Source: Cyanoderma ruficeps (Eukaryota; Chordata; Aves; Passeriformes; Timaliidae). Taken from it: DNA of 64,000 nucleotides. The notes under the pieces are model-generated. The model saw nothing but the letters and a program-made list of their open reading frames with translations, did not search any database and had not been told where the DNA came from. The stretch covers positions 13,664,645-13,728,644 of the forward strand of contig VZDJ01004378.1 of the NCBI GenBank assembly GCA_008694505.1, given 5' to 3'. The stretch's first letter is position 1. Each line of letters begins with the position of its first letter. Below are positions 27,194 to 35,880 of this stretch, in pieces. The position numbers were made by a program, and so were the translations under genes.

Positions 27194-27249
27194 ATCCACC
27201 CTGGGTGTAGTCCTGGTCAGGACTACACCCTGTCCTGCCCAAGGTGGAT
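27194..27249 (+). repeat. R-region hairpin of LTR copy A
   Basis: GGGTGTAGTCCTG (27203-27215) and CAGGACTACACCC (27218-27230) are perfect complements around GT. Outside them ATCCACC (27194-27200) can pair with GGTGGAT (27243-27249). The structure lies between the TATA box and AATAAA, so it would be near the 5' end of the viral RNA and again near its 3' end. The 12-bp core is kept in the second LTR copy at 55396-55421. Confidence 0.75.
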
Positions 27250-27263
27250 CCTGGAGGCCTTTC

Positions 27264-27269
27264 AATAAA
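27264..27269 (+). promoter_or_regulatory. Polyadenylation signal of LTR copy A
   Basis: A canonical AATAAA in the position expected at the end of R. It is conserved in the second copy. Confidence 0.75.
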
Positions 27270-27545
27270 TATCTACTTTATTCTCTAGCTCTGTCCAGTC
27301 TCAGTTCCAGGTCAGCCTTCCCAAGGCATCAGTCTAGTCACAACTATGACAAGCACTAAATCATCTATTTCAGATAACAAAGAAATGCTGATATATGAAA
27401 GTAATGTATTAATTTTCATGTCCAACAAAAAGTATTGTCTAACAGTTACAAATGTTTGGTGCTTACTACAACACAATTTTACATTTTCCTTCTAATCTCC
27501 TCAACCACTTCTGGTGGTTTAGTTCACAATTATTCTCCTAGCTCT

Positions 27546-28617
27546 TATACTGGTTTGGCATGGCCTGGTTTTTGGAAGCAGAGGGGCGACAAAGATGGTT
27601 CCTGTGGGAAGCTGCTGGAAACTTCCACCATATCCAGCAGAGCCAATCCCTGATGGCCCTGAAGCTGGATACGCTGCTGGCCAAAACAGGGCCAATGAGA
27701 GAGGCTGGTAACGTCTCTGTAATGACATATTTAAGAACAACATCAAGACAAAGTCATTGGGTTTTGCTTCTAGTCAGAGAAGAGTAGGAGGTGAGAATAT
27801 GTGAGGGAAAAAACATGGCAACACCAAGGTCAGTGGAGAAGGAAGGGGAGGAGGTGCTCCAGGTACAAGAGCTGAAATTCCTCTGCAGACCATGGTGAAG
27901 CAGCTGTGCCCTTGCAGTCCATGGGGATCCATGGGGGATGCAGAGATCCACCATCAGCTCTTGGGGGAGGTGCCCGTGCCAGAGCAGGTGGATACCTGGA
28001 GGAGGCTGTGATCCAGTGAAAGATCCAGTGGAGAGAGAGAGGGCCCTGCTTCCAGGCTGGCGCAGTGTTTCCTCGGAAGACTGCACTCCATGGGAAGAGA
28101 GCCATGTCACAGCAGTTTTGGAAGGGCTGTCTGCCCATGGGACGGACTCATGTCACAGCAGGTGTGGTATAACTGCTGCTTGTTAGAGTGGACCCATGCC
28201 AGAGAAGTTCACAGAGAACTGTCTCCCATGGAAGGGACTCCACAGTCTCACAGGGAAAGGACTCCTCTCCCGGAGCAGCAGAAGAAAATCTCAGTGATGA
28301 ACTGACCAAAATCCCCATAGCCTGTCTACCTGTGCTGTTGGTGGGAAGGAAGGAGGGGCTGGGTGGACAATGTGTCTTAAGGGCTTATTTTACTTCTCAT
28401 TATCTGCCTGGGATTCTGTTGGTAATAAATTTCACTTTGCAACGAAAGTTGAGCCTGTTTTGCCCTTAAAATATTTCTCCCGGTTTGTATCTCACTCAGG
28501 AAACCTTTTTTAACTTTTTTTTTTTCCTTTTCCCTCCTTTGCCTGGCCGTGGCAAAGGAGGGTTTAGTGAGCAACTCTCATGGGTACCTGGCATTGAGCC
28601 AGGGTCAAACCATGACA
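27546..28617 (+). mobile_element. Long ERVL-like LTR (solo), sense, with 5-bp target duplication
   Basis: The sequence matches a well-known long avian LTR: TGGTTTGGCATGGCCTGGTT near the start, then CTGTAATGACATATTTAAGAA (TATA-like, near 27727), a long middle with repeated CATGTCACAGCAG-like words, AATAAA at 28424-28429, GAGCCTGTTTTGCCC, and GGGTCAAACCATGACA at the end. The direct repeat GCTCT at 27541-27545 and 28618-28622 fits a 5-bp ERVL duplication. That places the first base at 27546, where TG has become TA. Length is about 1,072 bp. The many overlapping frames across this region are LTR shadows. Confidence 0.88.
27973..28207 (+). repeat. Degenerate internal repeats in the long LTR
   Basis: Related 15-mers recur at 27973-27987 (CCCGTGCCAGAGCAG), 28101-28115 (GCCATGTCACAGCAG), 28147-28161 (CTCATGTCACAGCAG) and 28193-28207 (CCCATGCCAGAGAAG). 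The last three are spaced 46 bp apart. This indicates an array of about 46-bp units built into the LTR family. Confidence 0.7.
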
Positions 28618-28622
28618 GCTCT

Positions 28623-29071
28623 TCATTGTGGTTCCCCAGATCGCAAGGTCTTTTTCTTCCCATTCCCTCTGTGTGCATCTTTCCTATCTGGTTGCTCCTA
28701 TTTTCCCTGTGCTTCCTTATCTTCTCCCCCTAGTTTCTCTCTTCTTTCTATTCTTATTTGGTAGCTTTTCTTAAATGCAGGCTTTTTTTTTTCATCTTGT
28801 TCAGTTGAACAAGTGGAGCAGTAATATTAGAAAGCTTCTCTAGTGTAGCATAGGATTAGAAAGCCATCTTTTTATGCACCAAAAGCATAACAGGCTTTGG
28901 AAGTCTCAGTTTGGTAATGATATTGCTGTGCTAAGAGTTGTGTGGGGATGAAGTGTGTTTAGCAAGGATCAAACCATCTGAGAAGTAGTGCAACAAAGTC
29001 TCTACTCAACATATGCAAACTGAGTTTAGAGAAGTACACAGTGCTGTTGCTAATACCTGTAGTGCTTTGTC
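28623..29071. other. Non-coding DNA, pyrimidine-rich at left
   Basis: C/T-rich text to about 28750, then unique sequence. A perfect 8-bp inverted repeat with a 2-base centre lies at 28796-28813 (CTTGTTCA and TGAACAAG). No gene is seen. Confidence 0.5.
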
Positions 29072-29072
29072 A

Positions 29073-29211
29073 GAGAATCACAGAATATTCTGAGATAGAA
29101 GGATCATCATCCATTAACAAAGATCATTGAGTCCAGCTCTTAAAGGAATGGCCCATATAGGGATCAAGCCCACAACCTAGGTGTTATTAGAACCATGCTT
29201 CAACCAACTTG
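29073..29211 (-). mobile_element. TguSINE1-like SINE: tRNA-Ile head, CR1-like tail, antisense
   Basis: Read on the minus strand, the 5' part (29211-29150) aligns base by base with tRNA-Ile(AAU): AGTTGGTT then a decayed D-arm, CTAATAAC across the anticodon loop, and GGGCTTGATCCC in place of the B-box text GGGTTCGATCCC. The 3' part ends in ATATTCTGTGATTCT, the CR1-type terminus that lets CR1 enzymes copy such RNAs. A tRNA-Ile/CR1 composite is the known design of TguSINE1, restricted to passerine birds. The acceptor 5' strand is missing and the B box is damaged, so the copy is not expected to be transcribed. It is not a functional tRNA gene. Confidence 0.85.
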
Positions 29212-29371
29212 AAAAATTTAACACCCAGTGAATAATTTCCTTCCTCTACAAAAAGACTGCCAAATGCACTGGTTCTTCTCAAGAATTCTGCCTTTTCTTT
29301 GGAACATGGGCAGGACACACCTTCTCAGCCGCAGCTGGTCAAATTTTACTGAAAAAATATGACTGTGTGCT

Positions 29372-29812
29372 TGTCCTGGGGTGATGTTGTGATGTTTGTA
29401 TCACCAATCACAAACCAGTTGGGTTTGTGCTGGATATTGCCCTGTGTGCCTTTGGTGTTGGGTCTGGGAGCAGGGGGAAGAGAGAGGCACGCAGTTTGTT
29501 TTCAGAAATCCTCCTCTGCCGGCTGGCCTTGAGAGTTGGATTCAGCAACACATGGAGACGACGGAGAGTTTTTCGGTTTTTTTCTTTTTTTTTTTTNTCT
29601 TTCCTAAATCTGTCATCTCTCCAGAGCGGCACAAAGTTCTTGTCATCGGGTATTGTTCAATTTATTGTGCCGGGGACTGCTTTGCCTGTTTAACAAACAA
29701 GGTTCTTTCCACTTCTCTCTGAGGAGGTTTCTTTTTTTCCCAAACGAGTTGTGGGGAGGGGAGAGAGTGCCCCTTAGGAGGCTTCCTCCCAGATTTTCCC
29801 TAAACCACTACA
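29372..29812 (+). mobile_element. LTR with TG...CA ends, probably ERVL-like, sense
   Basis: The segment opens TGTCCTGGGGTGATG and closes TTTTCCCTAAACCACTACA, matching the start and end style of avian ERVL LTRs. Flanking 5-mers GTGCT and GCGTT differ at two positions, each a C/T difference that cytosine decay could produce. The interior is GC-richer than the surroundings, with CpG sites such as GACGACGG and GAGCGGC, suggesting a moderately young copy. A long T-run carries one undetermined base at 29597. Confidence 0.7.
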
Positions 29813-31089
29813 GCGTTGTTGCACCTTGCATAGACTTGGTGTTCTTACACCAAGTTTTTGGTTTTGTGCAAAATGATTTAAGTTTAACAAATTACCAACA
29901 AATCAGAGCTAAGATTATTAAATGTGATTTTTTAACCTTTTATTCTTAAAGCAACTGTACAGAGAATGAAACTTTATTTTGCAATGATTTCTTACCCTTC
30001 AAAACATTTTTTCTCTTCAAAGCAAATAAAATATCTTTTGGAAAATGTTCAAAAGTAAAGGATTTTTTGCATATTTTTTAATACGAAAAAGACACCTTCA
30101 GTTTGGAGAGAATATAAAAAAAACTAAAAGTGTTGTATATGGTGTTCAGTAATGACCTCTGATGAGAAATAAATTCACACACTTTTCAATCTCTTGATTA
30201 ATGCACTGGTTGAGGATAGAGGAAATGTAAATTCAAGTATCTGATCTTGTATCAGAAGGGTTTCACCTCAGGAAAAGTGACATCAGAGTAGCTCAATACA
30301 CTTGGGTCCTCTGTCAAATAAAACATGGTAATCTCTTCCTTATAATTCAATTGAAATTTCTAAAAATCAATAACATCTTTCAAAGAATGGAATTTTGATT
30401 TGATTACAAATGCTCTGATGTGTTTTTTTTTTTGTTTTAGATTATGGTTGTGCTATTCTTCCTCTGATGAGAACACATATCAATTCCTCTCAGAATACTA
30501 TGGAAGAGCACGCCTCTCTCACAGCCACAGTCATGTTCATTTCTGAGTGAACAAAAGAAGGATTTATTTGAGTTCTACAAAACAGAAAAAGAAAACAAAA
30601 AATTAAATAGCTGAATTGTGCCTTTGAATAGGGGAGAAACTTCTCTTATGCAGCCTAACACATTTTGTAGCTAAGCTTTTGTCTGATTCATCTCAAAGTT
30701 TTAGTGACAATAATTGGATAAGTATAAATGTGAGTGAAATGAAACCCTTCCTTTGAAGGCACCTTCCAGTTCCTTCAATCTCTTCACAAAATGGCAGAGG
30801 GGAAGATGCAAAACTGGAGTTGTAATTCATGCTTTTTTTTCTTCAAGCATTGAACTTTTGCTTACGAATTGCGCCATAAATTTTGGGATCCTCCCCCACT
30901 CCATCCTCATTCCACCTTATTCCTGACAGTGAGATATTATCAACAGCAAGATATTATCAAACTGGAGAATACTGTGGATATTTTCAGGAAATTCCATCAA
31001 ATGAGCTCTAGAAGAGCAAATTGTTAAAGAATTTAAGACAAATGTGAAAGATCTATGTACATATAAGAGACTCTTGGGCAAAACATGGA

Positions 31090-31125
31090 TCAGATAAGAT
31101 CTGGAGGTCCCTTTCAGCTATAAAA
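31090..31125 (+). mobile_element. Possible short CR1 3'-terminal scrap, sense
   Basis: CAGATAAGATCTGGAGGTCCC followed by TTTCAGCTATAAAATTTG resembles the sense CR1 end (GATGATCT..GGAGGTCCCTTCCAACTATAA..). It is only about 36 bases and has lost the terminal octamers, so chance cannot be excluded. Confidence 0.35.
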
Positions 31126-31820
31126 TTTGAAAAGAAAATTAAGTTACTGATTCTTTCTTGCAAAACTGTATCTTCTCAGCCAAAGATGAAAACCTGAAAT
31201 GTTTGAAAACAAAAGCATATAATTTCAATGTTTTAAGATAGAAAATCTCTTGCTGGTATGTTAATCAGTTCTTTTTTCTTCTGGATGAGGACTTCTGGAC
31301 TGATGAATAAGTGAACTTTTATGTACCTCAGTAACCTGTCAATTTGCTTACAACCTTGCCAATGCCTTTCACTGAGCATTCACAGATCCAAAAGCTGTCC
31401 TCAGTGTTCTGTTTGCCAGTACTCAGTCCAAATGAAATCAGTCAGTATTGTCGCAAATAAATTAATTTCTTACCTTTACATATACCAAAACATAGTTACA
31501 GTCCCAGTATTATAAAGCAATATTTGGTGGCTGCTGTGATAACCTGTTCAAACAGAAGAGTGTTTTGAAAACTTGTGGAAGGGTTACTTTTCCAGCTGCT
31601 TATTACCACACTACCAGATCTCCTCACTATGAGCTATCACACACCTAAACTTCTTAGCAGAGTTGTTCATGTGAAAATTGCAGTGAAATTGAGATAGGTT
31701 AAGTTAATGGGTTTAAATACAAGATTTTTCCTAAAATGGAACACTGAAGCTGTCTTGGAAGCAGCAAAGCTGGCACTTCAGAGTGAGAGTTAATTCTGCC
31801 TAGGAGTCAAGATGGACAGA

Positions 31821-31844
31821 GACAGTGATCAGCAGATCACTGTC
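31821..31844. repeat. Perfect 10-bp inverted repeat, 4-base loop
   Basis: GACAGTGATC (31821-31830) and GATCACTGTC (31835-31844) pair exactly around AGCA. It lies in unique sequence and no related element is seen elsewhere in the window. Confidence 0.85.
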
Positions 31845-33120
31845 CATAAGGTATATGTAGAGCTAGAGAAGGATGTGTGTTCAAGGTGTACTGATACATC
31901 ATCCTAATGTAAACAGTGGGTTTCTTTCCCTTTTTGTTCACCTTTTGCCTATGCAAGATTGTACTTTCTCTTTGCTAAATCACTGTGTCCTGAGACATAC
32001 AGGCATAGTCAGTGACTTTGAGAGTAATGTTTAATTTGTGATTAATCTATGGTTCATGCTAGGTTTATACACTCTCAGATCATCTGGGAGGCTTAGGCAG
32101 ATTCTCAGTTGTATGAGTGTTGAATTAACAGTCCCCAGAGACTTTTACCTGAGATTATCCTTATACATTGGTTATTTACTGATGGTTGCAGGAAGTGCTG
32201 GGTGTGATGTCTGTTTGTAGTAATACCCACTGATTTTTGTGTCCTGATCCTGAACTGGGAAAGTTAGTTTATACCAAATGAGCTATTCACTAATGTGCTA
32301 TTATTTCATCTTGCAGAAAAATTCCAGATTTAAACATTTCTGGATTACAATTTTTTCTTCCAGAGTCTAATTCAGAGAATGGGGTCATGTCTCTGAATTC
32401 ATTAACACTGACAGGATGGAGAGATGGAAGAGGAGAACATCATCCAGATCTTGCATAAGTAACAGGAACTTACGTTAACAGAAATACTTTCACTATCTGG
32501 AGTGAACTAGCTTGGGAGATTGCAAATTCAAAAAGAGGGAGTTCTTCTTCATCTCATTTTTCTTTTCCTCAGCCTGTTTTTATAGTCCTTGCTCAGCTCA
32601 CCTTGATGTTTTGCGGAAGCTTTTGTGAGTAACTTCATTTCAGTAGCTCAGCAAAAATGCTTACAAAACTGTAGACCAACTGTAGCTTATCAGCATTTTG
32701 CCAGGCTGATAAACAGAATTGGCTCAGCAAGGTATCCACAAATCCATGTAACACAAGGAAGGGGAGGATTCAGACAAGAACAGGAGAATGAAATTATCAC
32801 TTTTGCTGGCAGAAAGTTACTCAGGCATCTCTGCTTCTTGGAGAAATGTACCAGAAAACTTAAAAAAGGTGCCACTGCTCCTTATCATCATGGAGGTCAT
32901 CCAAGTCCCATTAAACTAATTAAGTTTTCATACTTGCCTTAATGATGCCTGGAATTAAATGTTGTATAAACAGACTGGTAAGTCACTACTAGAAACTTAA
33001 TAACAAGTAAACCAACTCTGATCTTTTAGATGGGTGTCTATTATTCAAGAATTGTAGATAATTAGGAATCAAATACACACCCTAAATTTATGCAGCACTT
33101 TTGATGTATCAGTTTTTCCA

Positions 33121-34115
33121 CAGAGAACAAAAGCTGTCAATTCCCAGGAGCAAGAAATCAGGTAAGGAAGGCAAGGGCTTCCACAGGTATGTTGACCAGA
33201 AAAGGAAGGTGGGAGAAGGTGTAACTGCCTTATGAACAATGCTGCAGAACTGGTAACAACAGATGAGGAGAAGGCTGATGTACCCAACAATTTTTTTGCC
33301 TCAGTTTTCAATGTCACACTCTCTTCCCACGCCTCTCAAATGGGTGCCAAGGAGGATAGGGACTGGAGAAACAAAGAGCGTCCCACTGTAAGTAAAGATC
33401 AGGTTCCTAACCACCTGAGAAACCCGAATGTTCATAAGTTTATGGGACTTCATGAGATGCATCCTAGAATCCTGAGGGAATAGGCTGATATGGTTGCCTA
33501 ACCATTGGTAACCATGACATTGGAAGTGATATGGCAGTAAGGTTAAGTCCCAGGTAACTGGAATAAGAGAAATATTGTACCCATCTTTAGACAGGGTAGA
33601 AAGGAGGAGTCTGGGAACTACCAACCTGTCAGCCTCACCTCTGTCCCCAGGAAGATCATGGAACAGTTCCTCATAAAAGCTGCCCTAAGGCACATGGAGG
33701 GCAGGGAAGTGGTTCAGGACAACCAGTACAGCTTCTAAGGTAAATCTTGTCTGACCAACCTTCTAGAATGGAATCACTACCTCAATGAACAAGCAAAAGG
33801 TTATCTGCATTTATCTGGACTTCTGTTAAGCTTTTCACATGGTCTCCTACAAAATCCCTCTCCCTAGATTCGAAAGAGATGAATTAACAGGTGGAATCTT
33901 ATATGGACAAGAAGGTGATCAGATGGAAGCAGGCAGAGGCTGGTGGTCAAGGTCTCAGAGTCCCGACTGACATTAGTGACAAGTGTCCCTCAGGGATCCA
34001 TATTGGACCAGTGTTATTAAAAATGTTCATTAAAGGTATAGGCGAGGGCACTGAGCACACCCTCAGCAAGTGCAGCTGACACTGAGCTGAGTGGTGCAGT
34101 TGGCAACCAAGGGTT
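33121..34115 (+). mobile_element. CR1 LINE ORF2 fragment, sense
   Basis: Translated segments in several frames follow CR1 ORF2 in order: a pre-RT stretch (GKEGKGFHRYV), LVTTDEEKADVPNNFFASVFN at 33232-33483 with HEMHPRILRE, then NYQPVSLTSVPRKIMEQF. Motif A reads YLDFC-stop-AFHMVSY, with a stop in place of lysine and His for the second Asp. Motif B reads TSVPQGSIL. Motif C has lost two bases, and its first catalytic Asp codon now encodes Ala (GCTGACACT). The text stops just after motif C and the 3' part is missing. It encoded the non-LTR reverse transcriptase and is now dead. Confidence 0.88.
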
Positions 34116-34139
34116 CAGACACAGCTGTCATGGGCTGCA

Positions 34140-34395
34140 GCCGTTGGGTCCTGACTGACCGACTTGATCTTTTATGACTGGATGACCTGCCTAGTGGATG
34201 AGGGAAAGGGTGTGGATGTTGCCTACTTGGACTTCAGCAAAGCTTTTGACACTGGCTCCTGCATCATACTCTTCGAAAAGCTGGCAGTCCCTAACTTGGA
34301 CAGGGCCACTCTTTACTGGGTTAAGAACTGGCTGGATGGCCAGGCCCAGAGAGTGGCAGCAAATGATGTTGGTGGATGGTGATATGGCATCTAGT
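34140..34395 (+). mobile_element. Second CR1 reverse-transcriptase fragment, sense
   Basis: The frame 34164-34382 reads FYDWMTCLVDEGKGVDVAYL, then DFSKAFDTGSCI around RT motif A, then LDRATLYWVKNWLDGQAQRV, ending just before motif B. Motif A again follows a motif C belonging to the preceding fragment, and the wording (DFSKAFDT against DFC-AFHM) marks a different CR1 subgroup. It is therefore read as a separate insertion in the same orientation, cut at both ends. Confidence 0.85.
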
Positions 34396-35325
34396 CGCTG
34401 GAGAAAAACACCTTTTCTTAGTCAAAAAAGATGTTCTGTTGTGCTCTTGCCCCCTAAAAATTTCCCTAGTAAAATCTACTTGGCATTTATCTTGATTATA
34501 CTCTAATGCAATTTGTATTCATCCAAATTTGACATTTATTGTTGAAGCTGGCAGCTATTGCAATTCAAAAACCATGTAAGCTAATAATTTTAAATGTGAT
34601 ATGTCATGTGCTTAATGTATGAAAATTCTATTATTCAGCAATTTGGTGTGTTTTTGCAGCAAAAGTCACTTTAGAAGTTATTGTAGTGTTATTAAATGTT
34701 ATTATGTGTTTTAGAACTGTTGCTAATTTAATCCTATAAATAATTTAAGGAGTCATTGCAAATAAAATTTTCCACATCTAAAAAATGTGGAGAGTGTAGC
34801 TGGTAATTCAGTCAGTATCTTTATTCAGTTGCCTATCAAATTCTGTTTCCATTTCCTTGTGCAGCTGTTCTTTCTGTTCCTTCCCTGTTCCTGCTGTACT
34901 ATGTATTTCTGTAAATACTTGTTCAAAGACTAGGACTAGTAGTTTTGGGTGCCTCTCTGTATGCATTTAGTATATGCATTAAATAAAATTTTCAGTACCT
35001 GAAACCCTCTGGCACTGTTATCTTTAAAGAATAGTACTGAATGCCTTTCCTGCCCAAGGAAAGGCATGTTACTCTTGAATTCATGTCATATAGCTCTAAT
35101 GAGGTAAGACAATGAAAAATGAGGATGTCTTTGTTCTGATGGGAACTCTCTTCATCTTTTAACCTCACTGTAGTTCCATATTGAACAATTTGAAGCAATC
35201 TCAGTCCTGTGGCATAAGTTTTTCCTTCTTCTTAGCGGGAAAAAAAATCCTTTTCCTTCCACTAAGATAAACTCCCTAATTCATAATAAAATTGATCACA
35301 TTTTTTTTCTCAGTTTTTTGTAAAC
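34396..35325. other. Unique AT-rich non-coding DNA
   Basis: No gene or transposon recognised apart from the hairpin at 35041-35067. Confidence 0.5.
35041..35067. repeat. Perfect 11-bp inverted repeat, 5-base loop
   Basis: ATGCCTTTCCT (35041-35051) and AGGAAAGGCAT (35057-35067) are exact complements around GCCCA. It stands in otherwise unique DNA. Confidence 0.85.
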
Positions 35326-35880
35326 TCATAGAATCAATTAGGTTGGAAAAGACCTGTAAGATCATTAAGTCCAACAGTAACCCAGGACTGTCAATTCTAC
35401 TACTAAACCATGTGCCTGAGTGACACATTTTTCAAATACCCCCAGGGATGGTGACTCAACCACGGCCCGGGGCAGCCTGTTCCAATGCTTGACAACCCTT
35501 CCCTGGTGCAGCCTGAGGACATTTCTTCTTGTCCTGACATTGCCTGGGAGAAGAGGCTGACTCACACTTTGCTGGTACCTCGAGTAAGGTAGTTGCAGAG
35601 TGAGATAAAGTCTCCCTCCAGCCTCCTTTTCTCCAGGCTAAATAACCCCAGTTCCCTTAGCCCCTCCTCATCAGACTTGTGCTCCAGCTCCTTTCTCAGC
35701 TCTGTTGCCCTCCTCTGGACACTCTCCAGCCCCTCAATGTCCTTGTAATGAGGCACCCAGAACTGAACACAGGATTTGAGGTGTGGCCTCACCAGTGCCG
35801 AGTACAGAGGGAAGATAACTGCCATGGTCCTGCTGGCCCCATTATTTTTGATAGAAGCCTGGATGCCATCATCTGCACTA
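35326..35880 (-). mobile_element. CR1 LINE 3' end, antisense
   Basis: The left end shows TCATAGAATCAATTAGGTTG, the CR1 3' terminus. On the minus strand, 35825-35562 reads [20 protein letters not shown], then [19 protein letters not shown] and [19 protein letters not shown], the conserved end of CR1 ORF2. Then 35565-35365 reads RTRRNVLRLHQGRVVKHWNR and LPRAVVESPSLGVFEKC, the extreme C-terminus. The ORF2 end is nearly open in two frames, making this one of the less decayed CR1 copies. It is 5' truncated. Confidence 0.93.

Larger units (their letters stand above)
26883..27331 (+). mobile_element. ERV1-like solo LTR, copy A, with 4-bp target duplication
   Basis: The element starts TGATGCCTT and ends AAGGCATCA, a perfect 9-bp terminal inverted repeat. 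It is bounded by the direct repeat GTCT at 26879-26882 and 27332-27335. A 4-bp duplication is typical of gammaretrovirus-like (ERV1) integration. TATAAAAA lies at 27143-27150 and AATAAA at 27264-27269, giving a normal U3-R-U5 order on the plus strand. A near-identical copy stands at 55076-55523. No internal region remains, so it is a solo LTR. The 70-codon minus-strand frame found in both copies is a shadow of shared ancestry. Confidence 0.92.
29813..33120. other. Unique AT-rich non-coding DNA
   Basis: Mostly unrecognised. Two adjacent 17-base near-repeats containing GATATTATCAA lie near 30930-30962. No exon is seen; the 105-codon frame at 32625-32942 has no domain. Confidence 0.5.

Noticed and set aside
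27030..27242. 70-codon minus-strand frame repeated almost unchanged at 55222-55434
   Set aside because: Similarity at two loci looked like a conserved small protein, but both lie antisense inside the two copies of one LTR, so shared insertion ancestry explains it.
27754..28305. Cluster of overlapping 70-118-codon frames on both strands
   Set aside because: All lie within the long ERVL-like LTR, whose GC-rich repeated units keep several frames open by chance.
29150..29211. tRNA-Ile gene on the minus strand
   Set aside because: The anticodon region and T-arm are recognisable, but the acceptor arm is incomplete, the B box is damaged and the sequence continues into a CR1-type tail, so it is a SINE.
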